Assembly: GCA_012270635.1 (NCBI GenBank)
Contig: JAAXHX010000203.1
Location: 1-5,362 of the forward strand
Length of the DNA stretch: 5,362 nucleotides
Source: Dehalococcoidia bacterium
Lineage (GTDB): Bacteria > Chloroflexota > Dehalococcoidia > Plut-88900
Direction of reading: 5' to 3'
The stretch's first letter is position 1. The number at the start of each line of letters is the position of its first letter. The notes under the pieces were generated by a model, which saw only the letters and a program-made list of their open reading frames with translations, was not told the origin of the DNA and did not search any database. This document shows positions 1 to 4,915 of the stretch, one piece after another. Made by a program: the position numbers and the translations under genes.

Positions 1-26
1 TGCTGAGCCTGTCGAAGTACGAGCGG
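1..26. repeat. Fragment of a dispersed TGAGCCTGTCGAAG repeat
   Basis: The window opens inside a sequence whose core, TGAGCCTGTCGAAG (4-17), I recognise as a short intergenic repeat common in environmental bacterial genomes, in the other orientation CTTCGACAGGCTCA. In such copies the core is usually flanked by complementary arms that allow a hairpin. Here the right arm (AGTACGAGCGG, from 16) is visible, while most of the left arm lies outside the window. Only one copy is present, so its repetitive nature rests on memory and not on anything shown here. It lies beyond the 3' end of the aminotransferase gene, the usual place for such elements. Confidence 0.5.
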
Positions 27-54
27 AGGGGGTGGGGACGTCCCCTCTCCCCCC
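25..54. repeat. G/C-rich inverted repeat around GGGGACGTCCCC
   Basis: The 12-base palindrome GGGGACGTCCCC (34-45) is extended on both sides by a G-rich left arm (25-32) and a C-rich right arm (47-54). One T/T mismatch (33/46), one G-T pair (31/48) and one A/C mismatch (27/52) interrupt the pairing. As RNA it would form a strong hairpin with a four-base ACGU loop. No T tract follows on either strand, so it is not a classical intrinsic terminator. It may be the outer arm of the neighbouring repeat, or a structure that protects or stops transcripts from the aminotransferase gene. Confidence 0.45.
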
Positions 55-80
55 GACGGATAGAAGATACTCCTGGGGTA

Positions 81-125
81 TAAGGCCCGCCCGGGCCTAT
101 CGAAAGTATGAGGTTGTTTCCAACC
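81..125 (-). terminator. Possible 3' hairpins of the aminotransferase transcript
   Basis: Two inverted repeats follow the TAA stop of the minus-strand aminotransferase gene. The first, at 112-125, reads on the minus strand GGTTG-GAAA-CAACC: a five-pair stem closed by a GNRA-type GAAA loop, two bases after the stop codon. The second, at 83-98, has perfect seven-base arms (AGGCCCG and CGGGCCT) around a two-base centre. Neither is followed by a clear run of T on the minus strand (the second is followed by TATACC). They could be weak or factor-assisted terminators, or simply stabilising 3' structures. Confidence 0.35.
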
Positions 126-127
126 CC

Positions 128-1048
128 TTAAGACCCCGAGGGAAGATAGGCGAAAGCCTGGTCCAGTATGTCAATCCCGACAATGTCGCTCCAGGCCTGG
201 GCGATCTGCTGAAACGCCGGGCCTGGCGCCCCCGTCCCGATCTTTATCCCATTCAGCGACACCACCGGCGTTATGTGACTCGGCGTCGTGGTCATAAACG
301 CCTCGTCGGCCTTGTATACGTCGAAGGGCGTGTAGTCCCCCTCCTCCGTGTTGAACCCGAGCATCGAGGCTATTTCCAGCACCGAGTCCATGGTGATGCC
401 GCCCAGGACGTGACGGCGGTTGGGGACGTGGATCGTGCCTTGCCGCAGGAACAGGAAGTTGGCCCCGCTGCTTTCGGCAACGTTCCCGTCGTAATCAAGC
501 ATGAGGGGCAGGGCCTCCGAGTCCATCGCCTGCGCCTCGAAGTGAGCGACCAGGTGGTTCATCTTGTTGGATATCTTCGCCTTGGGAGACAGGCTCTGGG
601 GCGGCGTTCGGCGGGTGGCAGGGGTGATCATCCTGATCCCCTCTCGGTACCACTTGGCATACATCGCGAAGGCCAGGGGTTCGGTGTATATGACCACCGT
701 CGGGTCCACGTCCGCCTGCCGGGTGGGCTCCACCACGCCCCTGCTTATGATGTGCGTGACTCCCACGTCCTCGGGCCCCGACCGCCGGAAGTTTGTCTCC
801 ACCAAATCGAGGGTTGCCGCTTCCAGGGCGTCTATGTCGATACGGGGATCGATCCTCGTGTACTGCAACGACCAGTAGAGCCGGTCCAGGTGCTCCCGCA
901 GCTTCCAGACCTTGCCGTTGAAGGTGCGGGCCATCTCGTAGACGCCGTCCCCCCACCGGAAGCCCCTGTCGAACACCGAGACGGTGGCCCGGCTTGCGGG
1001 AACAAGCTCTCCGTTGACGTAGACCAGGGATTCGCGTGCGTCGTCCAT
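128..1048 (-). CDS. Class IV PLP-dependent aminotransferase (branched-chain / D-amino acid type)
   Basis: This 306-residue protein is full length for fold-type IV PLP aminotransferases, which move amino groups between amino acids (or amines) and 2-oxo acids in the cytoplasm. Seen in sequence: the N-terminal FDRGFRWGDGVYE segment (26-38); KLREHLDRL (49-57), whose Arg51 is the usual PLP phosphate contact; Lys158 in SPKAKISN, which aligns with the Schiff-base lysine of D-amino acid aminotransferase (Lys 13 residues before the EA pair, K-x-x-N pattern); NVAESSGANFLF (189-200), whose Glu192 should contact the pyridine nitrogen; and a C-terminal TTTPSHITPV loop (253-262). The ATG is preceded by AAGGAG five bases upstream (1054-1059 on the plus strand). 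Substrate is not readable: branched-chain, D-amino acid and (R)-amine transaminases and aminodeoxychorismate lyase share this fold. It is divergent from the FAD oxidase gene, which favours a catabolic role over housekeeping valine/leucine synthesis (inference). Confidence 0.9.
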   Translation of the reverse strand: MDDARESLVYVNGELVPASRATVSVFDRGFRWGDGVYEMARTFNGKVWKLREHLDRLYWSLQYTRIDPRIDIDALEAATLDLVETNFRRSGPEDVGVTHIISRGVVEPTRQADVDPTVVIYTEPLAFAMYAKWYREGIRMITPATRRTPPQSLSPKAKISNKMNHLVAHFEAQAMDSEALPLMLDYDGNVAESSGANFLFLRQGTIHVPNRRHVLGGITMDSVLEIASMLGFNTEEGDYTPFDVYKADEAFMTTTPSHITPVVSLNGIKIGTGAPGPAFQQIAQAWSDIVGIDILDQAFAYLPSGS

Positions 1049-1087
1049 AGCTGCTCCTTCTGCGACGTTGTGGGGGCTCGAATTGGT

Positions 1088-1116
1088 ATTGTGCGTTCGG
1101 TGGATGGGCCCGTCAA
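1088..1116 (-). promoter_or_regulatory. Predicted sigma70-type promoter of the aminotransferase gene
   Basis: On the minus strand TTGACG (1116-1111) is followed after 17 bases by CACAAT (1093-1088), which keeps A2, A4, A5 and T6 of TATAAT. Transcription would begin near 1081, giving a leader of about 33 bases that carries the AAGGAG ribosome site. The -35 box is near-consensus and the -10 is moderate. It faces the promoter of the divergent oxidase gene, with only 12 bases between the two -35 boxes. Confidence 0.5.
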
Positions 1117-1128
1117 GCTCTGGCCGTG

Positions 1129-1156
1129 TTGACGCTCGGAGCGAGCGGCATATACT
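1129..1156 (+). promoter_or_regulatory. Predicted sigma70-type promoter of the FAD oxidase / PPOX pair
   Basis: TTGACG (1129-1134), a 16-base spacer and TATACT (1151-1156) form a good vegetative promoter. The predicted start is near 1163, giving a 35-base leader before the ATG at 1198, with AGAGGA (1184-1189) as ribosome site eight bases before the start. The PPOX gene follows the oxidase gene after 22 bases with no visible terminator, so this promoter probably serves both. Confidence 0.6.
1133..1147. promoter_or_regulatory. Palindrome CGCTCG-GAG-CGAGCG in the promoter spacer, candidate operator
   Basis: A perfect six-base inverted repeat with a three-base centre lies almost exactly between the -35 and -10 boxes of the oxidase promoter, overlapping the last two bases of the -35. 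A dimeric regulator bound there would block RNA polymerase, and it sits close enough to the divergent aminotransferase promoter to affect both. No regulator gene is in the window. A chance G/C palindrome in high-GC DNA is possible. Confidence 0.35.
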
Positions 1157-1197
1157 CTAGTCTGGCTTTCCGGGGTTGCCGGTAGAGGACTGCGCGC

Positions 1198-2388
1198 ATG
1201 GTCAGGAGCACGGCCGAGGTCGTGATAATAGGCGGGGGCGTAATGGGCGCCAGCACGGCGTACCACCTGGCTAAGCGCGGCGTCCGGGACGTGGCGCTTC
1301 TGGAGCAGCGCTACCTGGCCTCGGGCCCGACCGGCCGCTCTCTCGCCAACTTGCGGCCCTATCACGGCGTGGAGGAGACGGTAAGGATCATCCACGAATC
1401 GTCCAGGATATACCTGAATTTCGACGAGATAATCGGCGGGGAAGGCCAGTTTCGCAACGTGGGCCGCGTCTGGGCCGAACCCGAGTCCAGCCGTGACCTG
1501 GTGAGGGACATGGTGGCCCTGACCCGCAAGGCCGGTATGCGCAGCGAGTATCTCGACACCGCCCAGCTGGCAGAGATGGTCCCCGGCCTCAACACCAACG
1601 GCCTGGGATCCATCGTCCACTTCCCCGACGCCGGCTACTCCAACCCTGGAGGTGTGACCGCCGCCTTCGCGGCCCGTGCCCAGGAGTTGGGCGTCGAGAT
1701 ATGCGAGGAGACGAAAGCAGTGGGAATCGGCCTTTCGGGAGGGTGCGTTGCATCGGTGGAAACGGACAAGGGGGCCATTTCCACGCCGGTGGTCGTCAAC
1801 GCCGCCGGGATCTGGGCCCCGAGCATCGGGGGGATGGTGAACATCGACATCCCCATCACGCCGACCCGCGGCCAGGGAGTCATCTACCAGAGGCACTGGT
1901 CCATGCCCGAGTTCCGGCCCATCTTCCACGACGGGCGCACCGACTACATCTTCAGATGCGAGCCCGGCAACCTCATCAACGTCCTGAACACCCTGGAGAT
2001 CCGCGACGATACCGAAGTCGTCGACCCCGACACCATGCCCGAGGACGCCGACCCGGAGCTCGTAGGCCGGCACCGGAGAGAAGGGGCCGTTGCCCTTCCC
2101 GCCCTGGAGAAGGCGACTCACAGGGGCGGCTACTCCTGCGCCTACGACATCACCCCCGACGACTCGCCCATCTTCGAGCAGAGCGAGGAGGTCGCGGGGT
2201 TCTACAACATGGTGGGCTGGAGCGGGTTGGGCATGCAGCAAGCCCCCGTGGCCGGAGACCTCATGGCCGAGCTTATCACCACGGGCCGCACCACCCTAGT
2301 GGACATGTCTATCTTTTCGCTGCGCCGCTTCCGGGAGGGCAGGTCCCTGGCCTCGGCCTGGCTGTTCAAGGACATAGGTCTCCACTAA
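1198..2388 (+). CDS. DAO-family FAD-dependent amine/amino-acid oxidoreductase (sarcosine oxidase-like)
   Basis: This 396-residue flavoprotein is of normal length for single-subunit D-amino acid oxidase/sarcosine oxidase (DAO) family enzymes, which oxidise a C-N bond of an amino acid or secondary amine to an imine. In order: a Rossmann dinucleotide-binding start VVIIGGGVMG (8-17) with the ribose-binding acidic residue Glu36 closing strand two; the SGPTGRS stretch (42-48) near the flavin; NAAGIWAPSIGG (201-212), typical of the second FAD contact region; CAYDITPD (314-321); and GWSGLGMQQAP (340-350), the C-terminal FAD/active-site loop, followed by FSLRRFREG. Cys314 falls two residues before the Tyr of the TPD motif, where monomeric sarcosine oxidase carries its 8-alpha-S-cysteinyl FAD (Cys315 there), so covalent flavin is possible. 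There is no signal peptide, so it is probably cytoplasmic. The ATG has AGAGGA eight bases upstream. Substrate is unknown; sarcosine, glycine, D-amino acid and dimethylglycine type activities are all open. Confidence 0.9.
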   Translation: MVRSTAEVVIIGGGVMGASTAYHLAKRGVRDVALLEQRYLASGPTGRSLANLRPYHGVEETVRIIHESSRIYLNFDEIIGGEGQFRNVGRVWAEPESSRDLVRDMVALTRKAGMRSEYLDTAQLAEMVPGLNTNGLGSIVHFPDAGYSNPGGVTAAFAARAQELGVEICEETKAVGIGLSGGCVASVETDKGAISTPVVVNAAGIWAPSIGGMVNIDIPITPTRGQGVIYQRHWSMPEFRPIFHDGRTDYIFRCEPGNLINVLNTLEIRDDTEVVDPDTMPEDADPELVGRHRREGAVALPALEKATHRGGYSCAYDITPDDSPIFEQSEEVAGFYNMVGWSGLGMQQAPVAGDLMAELITTGRTTLVDMSIFSLRRFREGRSLASAWLFKDIGLH

Positions 2389-2398
2389 ATCGATTCCG

Positions 2399-2413
2399 AG
2401 GAGGAAAACATTG
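2399..2413 (+). promoter_or_regulatory. Strong Shine-Dalgarno AGGAGG selecting a TTG start
   Basis: AGGAGG (2399-2404), a full anti-16S match, stands six bases before a TTG at 2411-2413. This spacing and the family-typical beginning (TLPDDAREIF) support TTG as the start; the next in-frame ATG is 24 codons further in and would cut away conserved sequence. A strong ribosome site paired with a weak start codon is a common compromise. Confidence 0.8.
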
Positions 2414-2827
2414 ACTGCAACGCTGCCGGACGACGCAAGAGAGATATTCCAGGGCAAGAACTTCGCCCACGTCGTCTCCCTGATGCGGGACGGATCGCCC
2501 CAGGCATCGGCGGTGTGGTGCGAGGCCGTAGGCAACGACATAGTGATCAACTGCGACGAGTCGACCATCAAGGCGAGGAACTTTCGGAGAGACCCCCGGG
2601 TCGCAGTCTCCATCGTCGACCAGGAGAAGCCCTACGAAGCCGTCTTCGTCCGGGGCCGCGTCACCGAGATTAGGCCCGACCCCGAGGGCAAGCACATCGA
2701 CAAGCTGGCCAAGAAGTATCTGGGCCTCGACGAGTACCCCTTCCACCGCCCCGACGAACAGCGCCTCGTTGTCGTCATCTCCCCCGACTCCGTGGGCAGC
2801 CTCCACAGCCCCCTGACCAACCGCTAG
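2411..2827 (+). CDS. PPOX-class F420-dependent oxidoreductase (TIGR03618-like)
   Basis: This 138-residue protein is of the usual size for the split beta-barrel (pyridoxamine 5'-phosphate oxidase-like) family whose F420-binding branch is annotated TIGR03618. Seen: LPDDAREIFQGKNFAHVVSL (5-24), DGSPQASAVW (27-36) after the first strand, INCDESTIKARNFRRDPRV (46-64) with the K-x-R-N segment that lines the cofactor phosphate in relatives, the VRGRVTEI strand (80-87), and IDKLAKKYLGLDEYP (96-110), which is characteristic of the F420 branch. These proteins bind F420 (or FMN) as dimers and transfer electrons to poorly defined substrates. It follows the FAD oxidase by 22 bases and is probably co-transcribed, so it may act on the same compound or handle reactive by-products (inference). 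Its stop overlaps that of the opposite-strand Rid gene. FMN or heme use instead of F420 cannot be excluded. Confidence 0.87.
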   Translation: MTATLPDDAREIFQGKNFAHVVSLMRDGSPQASAVWCEAVGNDIVINCDESTIKARNFRRDPRVAVSIVDQEKPYEAVFVRGRVTEIRPDPEGKHIDKLAKKYLGLDEYPFHRPDEQRLVVVISPDSVGSLHSPLTNR

Positions 2828-4014
2828 TCCAGGACGGCGACGGCCTCCACCTCCAGCATATACTCCGGCTTGAAGAATCCCGCCACCACCGTCGTGCTGG
2901 TGAAGGCGCCCGGCTTCAGGTAACGGTCCCGGACCGCCCTGATCGGGACGGCGTAGGACCGGTCGGCGATATACGACTTGGTGCGGACCACGTTGTCCCA
3001 GGATGCGCCCGCCCCTTTCAATATGTCGTCCAGGTTCTTGTACACCTGGGCGGCCTGGGCCTCGATATCCCCCACCCCGACCGTCTCGTCCCGTGAGTTC
3101 CTCCCCACCTGGCCCTGGACATAGAGGGTGTTTCCCGCCCTCACGGCGTGGGCCACGCCCGGCGAGACCGAGACCCCCGGCACCGTGAAGGACTCCCGCG
3201 GCGCCATCGAGGCGATGATCTCCGCCTCGATCATCCACTCCCGCCCGACCAGCGAGCACACCACCGACGTGGCGGCCACCCGTCCGGGACGGTGATAGCG
3301 GTAGCGGACGTTGCGGTAGTCCTCGATGACGTCATGCCGGGTGACGTACCCGTGGCTCCAGACTACGTTGTCCCAGCCGGCCCCGTTGGCCCTGAGGATA
3401 TTGTCGAAGTTGCGGTATACCGCATCCGCTTGCGCAGCGAAATCGCCCTTACCTATGGTCTCCCCTTCATGGGAGGCGACGTTGCCCAGCCGCCCGCCCG
3501 ACATGACCGGCTGCCTTCCCGCTATGGGCTGCTGACCCGTAACGTATATGGTGTCTCCGACGCGAACGGAGTGTGGAGACCCGAGGGGTACGAACGTCTC
3601 CGGCACGTTGGAAACGCACACCTTGGGCTGGCCTATGTACGCGATGACGTCGACTTCGATCAGAAGCTCGGGGAGGACTAGGGGCATGGACACCGTGGCC
3701 CCCGCCCTCTGGTAGTAGGGCATGTACTGGAAGTGGACCTCCCGGGCCTTCTGCCGGTCCTCGGGGTTGGCCAGGTAGGCGTTGTACTTCACCACGTCGT
3801 TCCACGTGGCCCCGGCCTCATTCAATATCGCCTCCAGGGTCTGGTACACGCGGTGCGCCTGGGCCTCGACGTCCCCCTCCCCGACGATCTCCCCGTCCGG
3901 GCCCCAGGCCACGACCCCCGAGGTGTAGAGGACGTTGCCCACCTTTACCCCGTGAGCGTACTTGAGGGTTTCGGTGGAATAGATGCCCGGCGGCGTAATC
4001 TGCTCCTTGATCAT
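2824..4014 (-). CDS. Three-domain tandem Rid (YjgF/YER057c/UK114) protein
   Basis: This 396-residue protein holds three Rid domains in a row, whereas ordinary Rid proteins are single domains of about 130 residues that form homotrimers. Repeats: domain 1 about 1-127, domain 2 about 137-270, domain 3 about 275-396. Each has the helix pattern GD-x-x-AQA-x-x-VY (48, 190, 315), then a GA-x-WD/N-x-VV turn (GATWNDVV, GAGWDNVV, GASWDNVV), and ends with an acidic strand (IEVDVIAY, IEAEIIAS, LEVEAVAV). Domain 2 has a longer loop (about 164-184). The arginine that RidA uses to hold the 2-imino acid carboxylate appears replaced by Ala106, Ala248 and Ser373, so classic imine deaminase activity is doubtful. 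I chose the ATG at 4014 because AGGAG lies six bases upstream and a promoter -35 box covers the alternative TTG at 4074. Beside an amine oxidase, a transaminase and a PPOX gene, it may bind or hydrolyse an imine, enamine or related intermediate (inference). Confidence 0.9.
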   Translation of the reverse strand: MIKEQITPPGIYSTETLKYAHGVKVGNVLYTSGVVAWGPDGEIVGEGDVEAQAHRVYQTLEAILNEAGATWNDVVKYNAYLANPEDRQKAREVHFQYMPYYQRAGATVSMPLVLPELLIEVDVIAYIGQPKVCVSNVPETFVPLGSPHSVRVGDTIYVTGQQPIAGRQPVMSGGRLGNVASHEGETIGKGDFAAQADAVYRNFDNILRANGAGWDNVVWSHGYVTRHDVIEDYRNVRYRYHRPGRVAATSVVCSLVGREWMIEAEIIASMAPRESFTVPGVSVSPGVAHAVRAGNTLYVQGQVGRNSRDETVGVGDIEAQAAQVYKNLDDILKGAGASWDNVVRTKSYIADRSYAVPIRAVRDRYLKPGAFTSTTVVAGFFKPEYMLEVEAVAVLD

Positions 4015-4039
4015 CGTCGACTCCTGGGTATGAGGGTGT

Positions 4040-4067
4040 GGGCCAAACATATTGATGCCGATGGCCC
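4040..4067. promoter_or_regulatory. Inverted repeat GGGCCA-N16-TGGCCC over the Rid promoter
   Basis: Six-base perfect arms (4040-4045 and 4062-4067) enclose the -10 box of the Rid gene promoter: one arm at the predicted transcription start, the other in the -35/-10 spacer. The centre-to-centre distance is 22 bases, about two helix turns, as for a dimeric repressor. Short G/C arms can arise by chance in this DNA. Confidence 0.25.
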
Positions 4068-4074
4068 GTGTCAA
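4046..4074 (-). promoter_or_regulatory. Predicted sigma70-type promoter of the three-domain Rid gene
   Basis: On the minus strand a perfect consensus TTGACA (4074-4069) is followed after 17 bases by TATGTT (4051-4046), four of six matches to TATAAT including T1, A2 and T6. The start would be near 4039, about 25 bases before the ATG at 4014. It lies in the 72 bases between the transporter and the Rid gene, so the Rid gene can be expressed separately from the genes upstream. Confidence 0.6.
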
Positions 4075-4086
4075 CAGACCCGGACC

Positions 4087-4878
4087 CTAGAAGGCCAACC
4101 CCGCCTTTGCCAACAGGCTTCCCGAGGCCGCCAGCATCATGGCCGCCAGCGCAGCGACCAGCGCCCTTTCGGGTATGCGGGTCGTGAGCCTGCTCCCCGC
4201 GACGACCGCGGGCGCCGCGCCCAGGCTCATGAAGAGGACCGTGCCCCAGTCCACCAGGTCTTGGCTTAGGTAGCCCAAGGTCCCGATTACCATCAATACC
4301 AGTGAAACCCCGATCGTCGTTCCGACCACCTTGTCGGGAGTGATACGGAATAGCAGGAGTACGGGCGCCGTCATGAGCGTGCCCGCTCCTATGGAAGTTG
4401 CGCCCATGACCACGCCCAGCGCACCCCCCAGCCCCGAGCCCGCCACCCATCTCCTGGGCCCCAACCAGCGCCCTTCCTGCTCGATTGCCCGGCGCTTCAA
4501 CTTTATCTGCACGGCCAGAAGGGCGGCCCCGGCCAGCACCAGCACCCCTATGCACAAGTTGACCCACACCTCCAGCGAGTCCCCGTACTCGGCGAAGAGA
4601 CCCGAGAGCAGGGCCACCCCGGCCACCGCGCCCGGAACTCCCCCCAGCAGGAGCGCAGCCCCCACCCTGTAATCAAACGTCCCTTGCTTGCTGTGCTGCA
4701 CGAAACCCGCCAGCTTCACAATGGCGGTGAATGGGAAGGTGGTGGCTATGGCCTCCACCGTTGAGAAACCGAGGAGGAACACCAGGCAGGGGACCGCCAG
4801 CGCCGCCCCCCCGACCCCCGTCACCCCGACGGCAAACCCCAGACCCGCGCCAAGAGCTATTTCGACTGCAATATCTAT
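4087..4878 (-). CDS. TSUP (TauE/SafE) family membrane transporter, probably with an ATA start
   Basis: This is an integral membrane protein with about seven to eight hydrophobic segments, 263 residues if begun at the ATA at 4878, within the usual TSUP range. Two homologous halves are visible: GVTGVGGAAL (18-27) opens the first and GATSIGAGTL (159-168) the second, joined by a basic cytoplasmic stretch (about 124-144). TSUP proteins move sulfite, sulfonates, organosulfur compounds or small carboxylates across the inner membrane; the substrate cannot be told here. The first conventional start (GTG, 4824) would remove most of helix one and has no ribosome site. Reading upstream to the in-frame TGA at 4888 adds a hydrophobic stretch, IDIAVEIALGAGLGFAVG, like normal TSUP N-termini, with TGAGGT seven bases before ATA. 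ATT at 4872 is the other unusual candidate. It follows the methyltransferase gene by 37 bases on the same strand. Confidence 0.85.
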   Translation of the reverse strand: MDIAVEIALGAGLGFAVGVTGVGGAALAVPCLVFLLGFSTVEAIATTFPFTAIVKLAGFVQHSKQGTFDYRVGAALLLGGVPGAVAGVALLSGLFAEYGDSLEVWVNLCIGVLVLAGAALLAVQIKLKRRAIEQEGRWLGPRRWVAGSGLGGALGVVMGATSIGAGTLMTAPVLLLFRITPDKVVGTTIGVSLVLMVIGTLGYLSQDLVDWGTVLFMSLGAAPAVVAGSRLTTRIPERALVAALAAMMLAASGSLLAKAGLAF

Positions 4879-4890
4879 AGGGCGACCTCA
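4876..4890 (-). promoter_or_regulatory. Shine-Dalgarno before a non-standard start of the TSUP gene
   Basis: On the minus strand TGAGGT (4890-4885) precedes ATA (4878-4876). The distance between GAGG and ATA is seven bases, ideal for initiation, but ATA is among the rarest bacterial start codons. An ATG-to-ATA change or a base error in this sequence would explain it equally well. Confidence 0.5.
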
Positions 4891-4915
4891 ATTTCGACGA
4901 GATTGGCGGATGGGG

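Noticed and set aside
32..1132. 366-codon open frame on the plus strand
   Set aside because: It lies antisense over the whole aminotransferase gene. The product is a low-complexity Arg/Gly/Val/His mix without a recognisable domain, and the opposite strand has clear motifs and a ribosome site.
832..2241. 469-codon open frame on the minus strand
   Set aside because: It runs antisense through the FAD oxidase and the divergent promoters. It lacks motifs and is explained by high-GC third positions suppressing stops.
2366..3259. 297-codon minus-strand open frame
   Set aside because: It overlaps the Rid gene in another frame and is antisense to the PPOX gene. The sequence is Gly/Arg-rich and unlike any family.
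4015..4074. TTG at 4074 as start of the Rid protein
   Set aside because: There is no ribosome site upstream, the added residues do not resemble a Rid N-terminus, and the codon lies in a consensus -35 box. ATG 4014 has AGGAG at good spacing.
3733..4567. Long open frames on both strands over the Rid/TSUP boundary
   Set aside because: They are out of frame with the two well-supported genes and show Gly/Arg/Pro-rich shadow translations.
4087..4824. GTG at 4824 as start of the TSUP protein
   Set aside because: It would drop the first half of helix one and has no Shine-Dalgarno. The reading upstream continues in family-like hydrophobic sequence.
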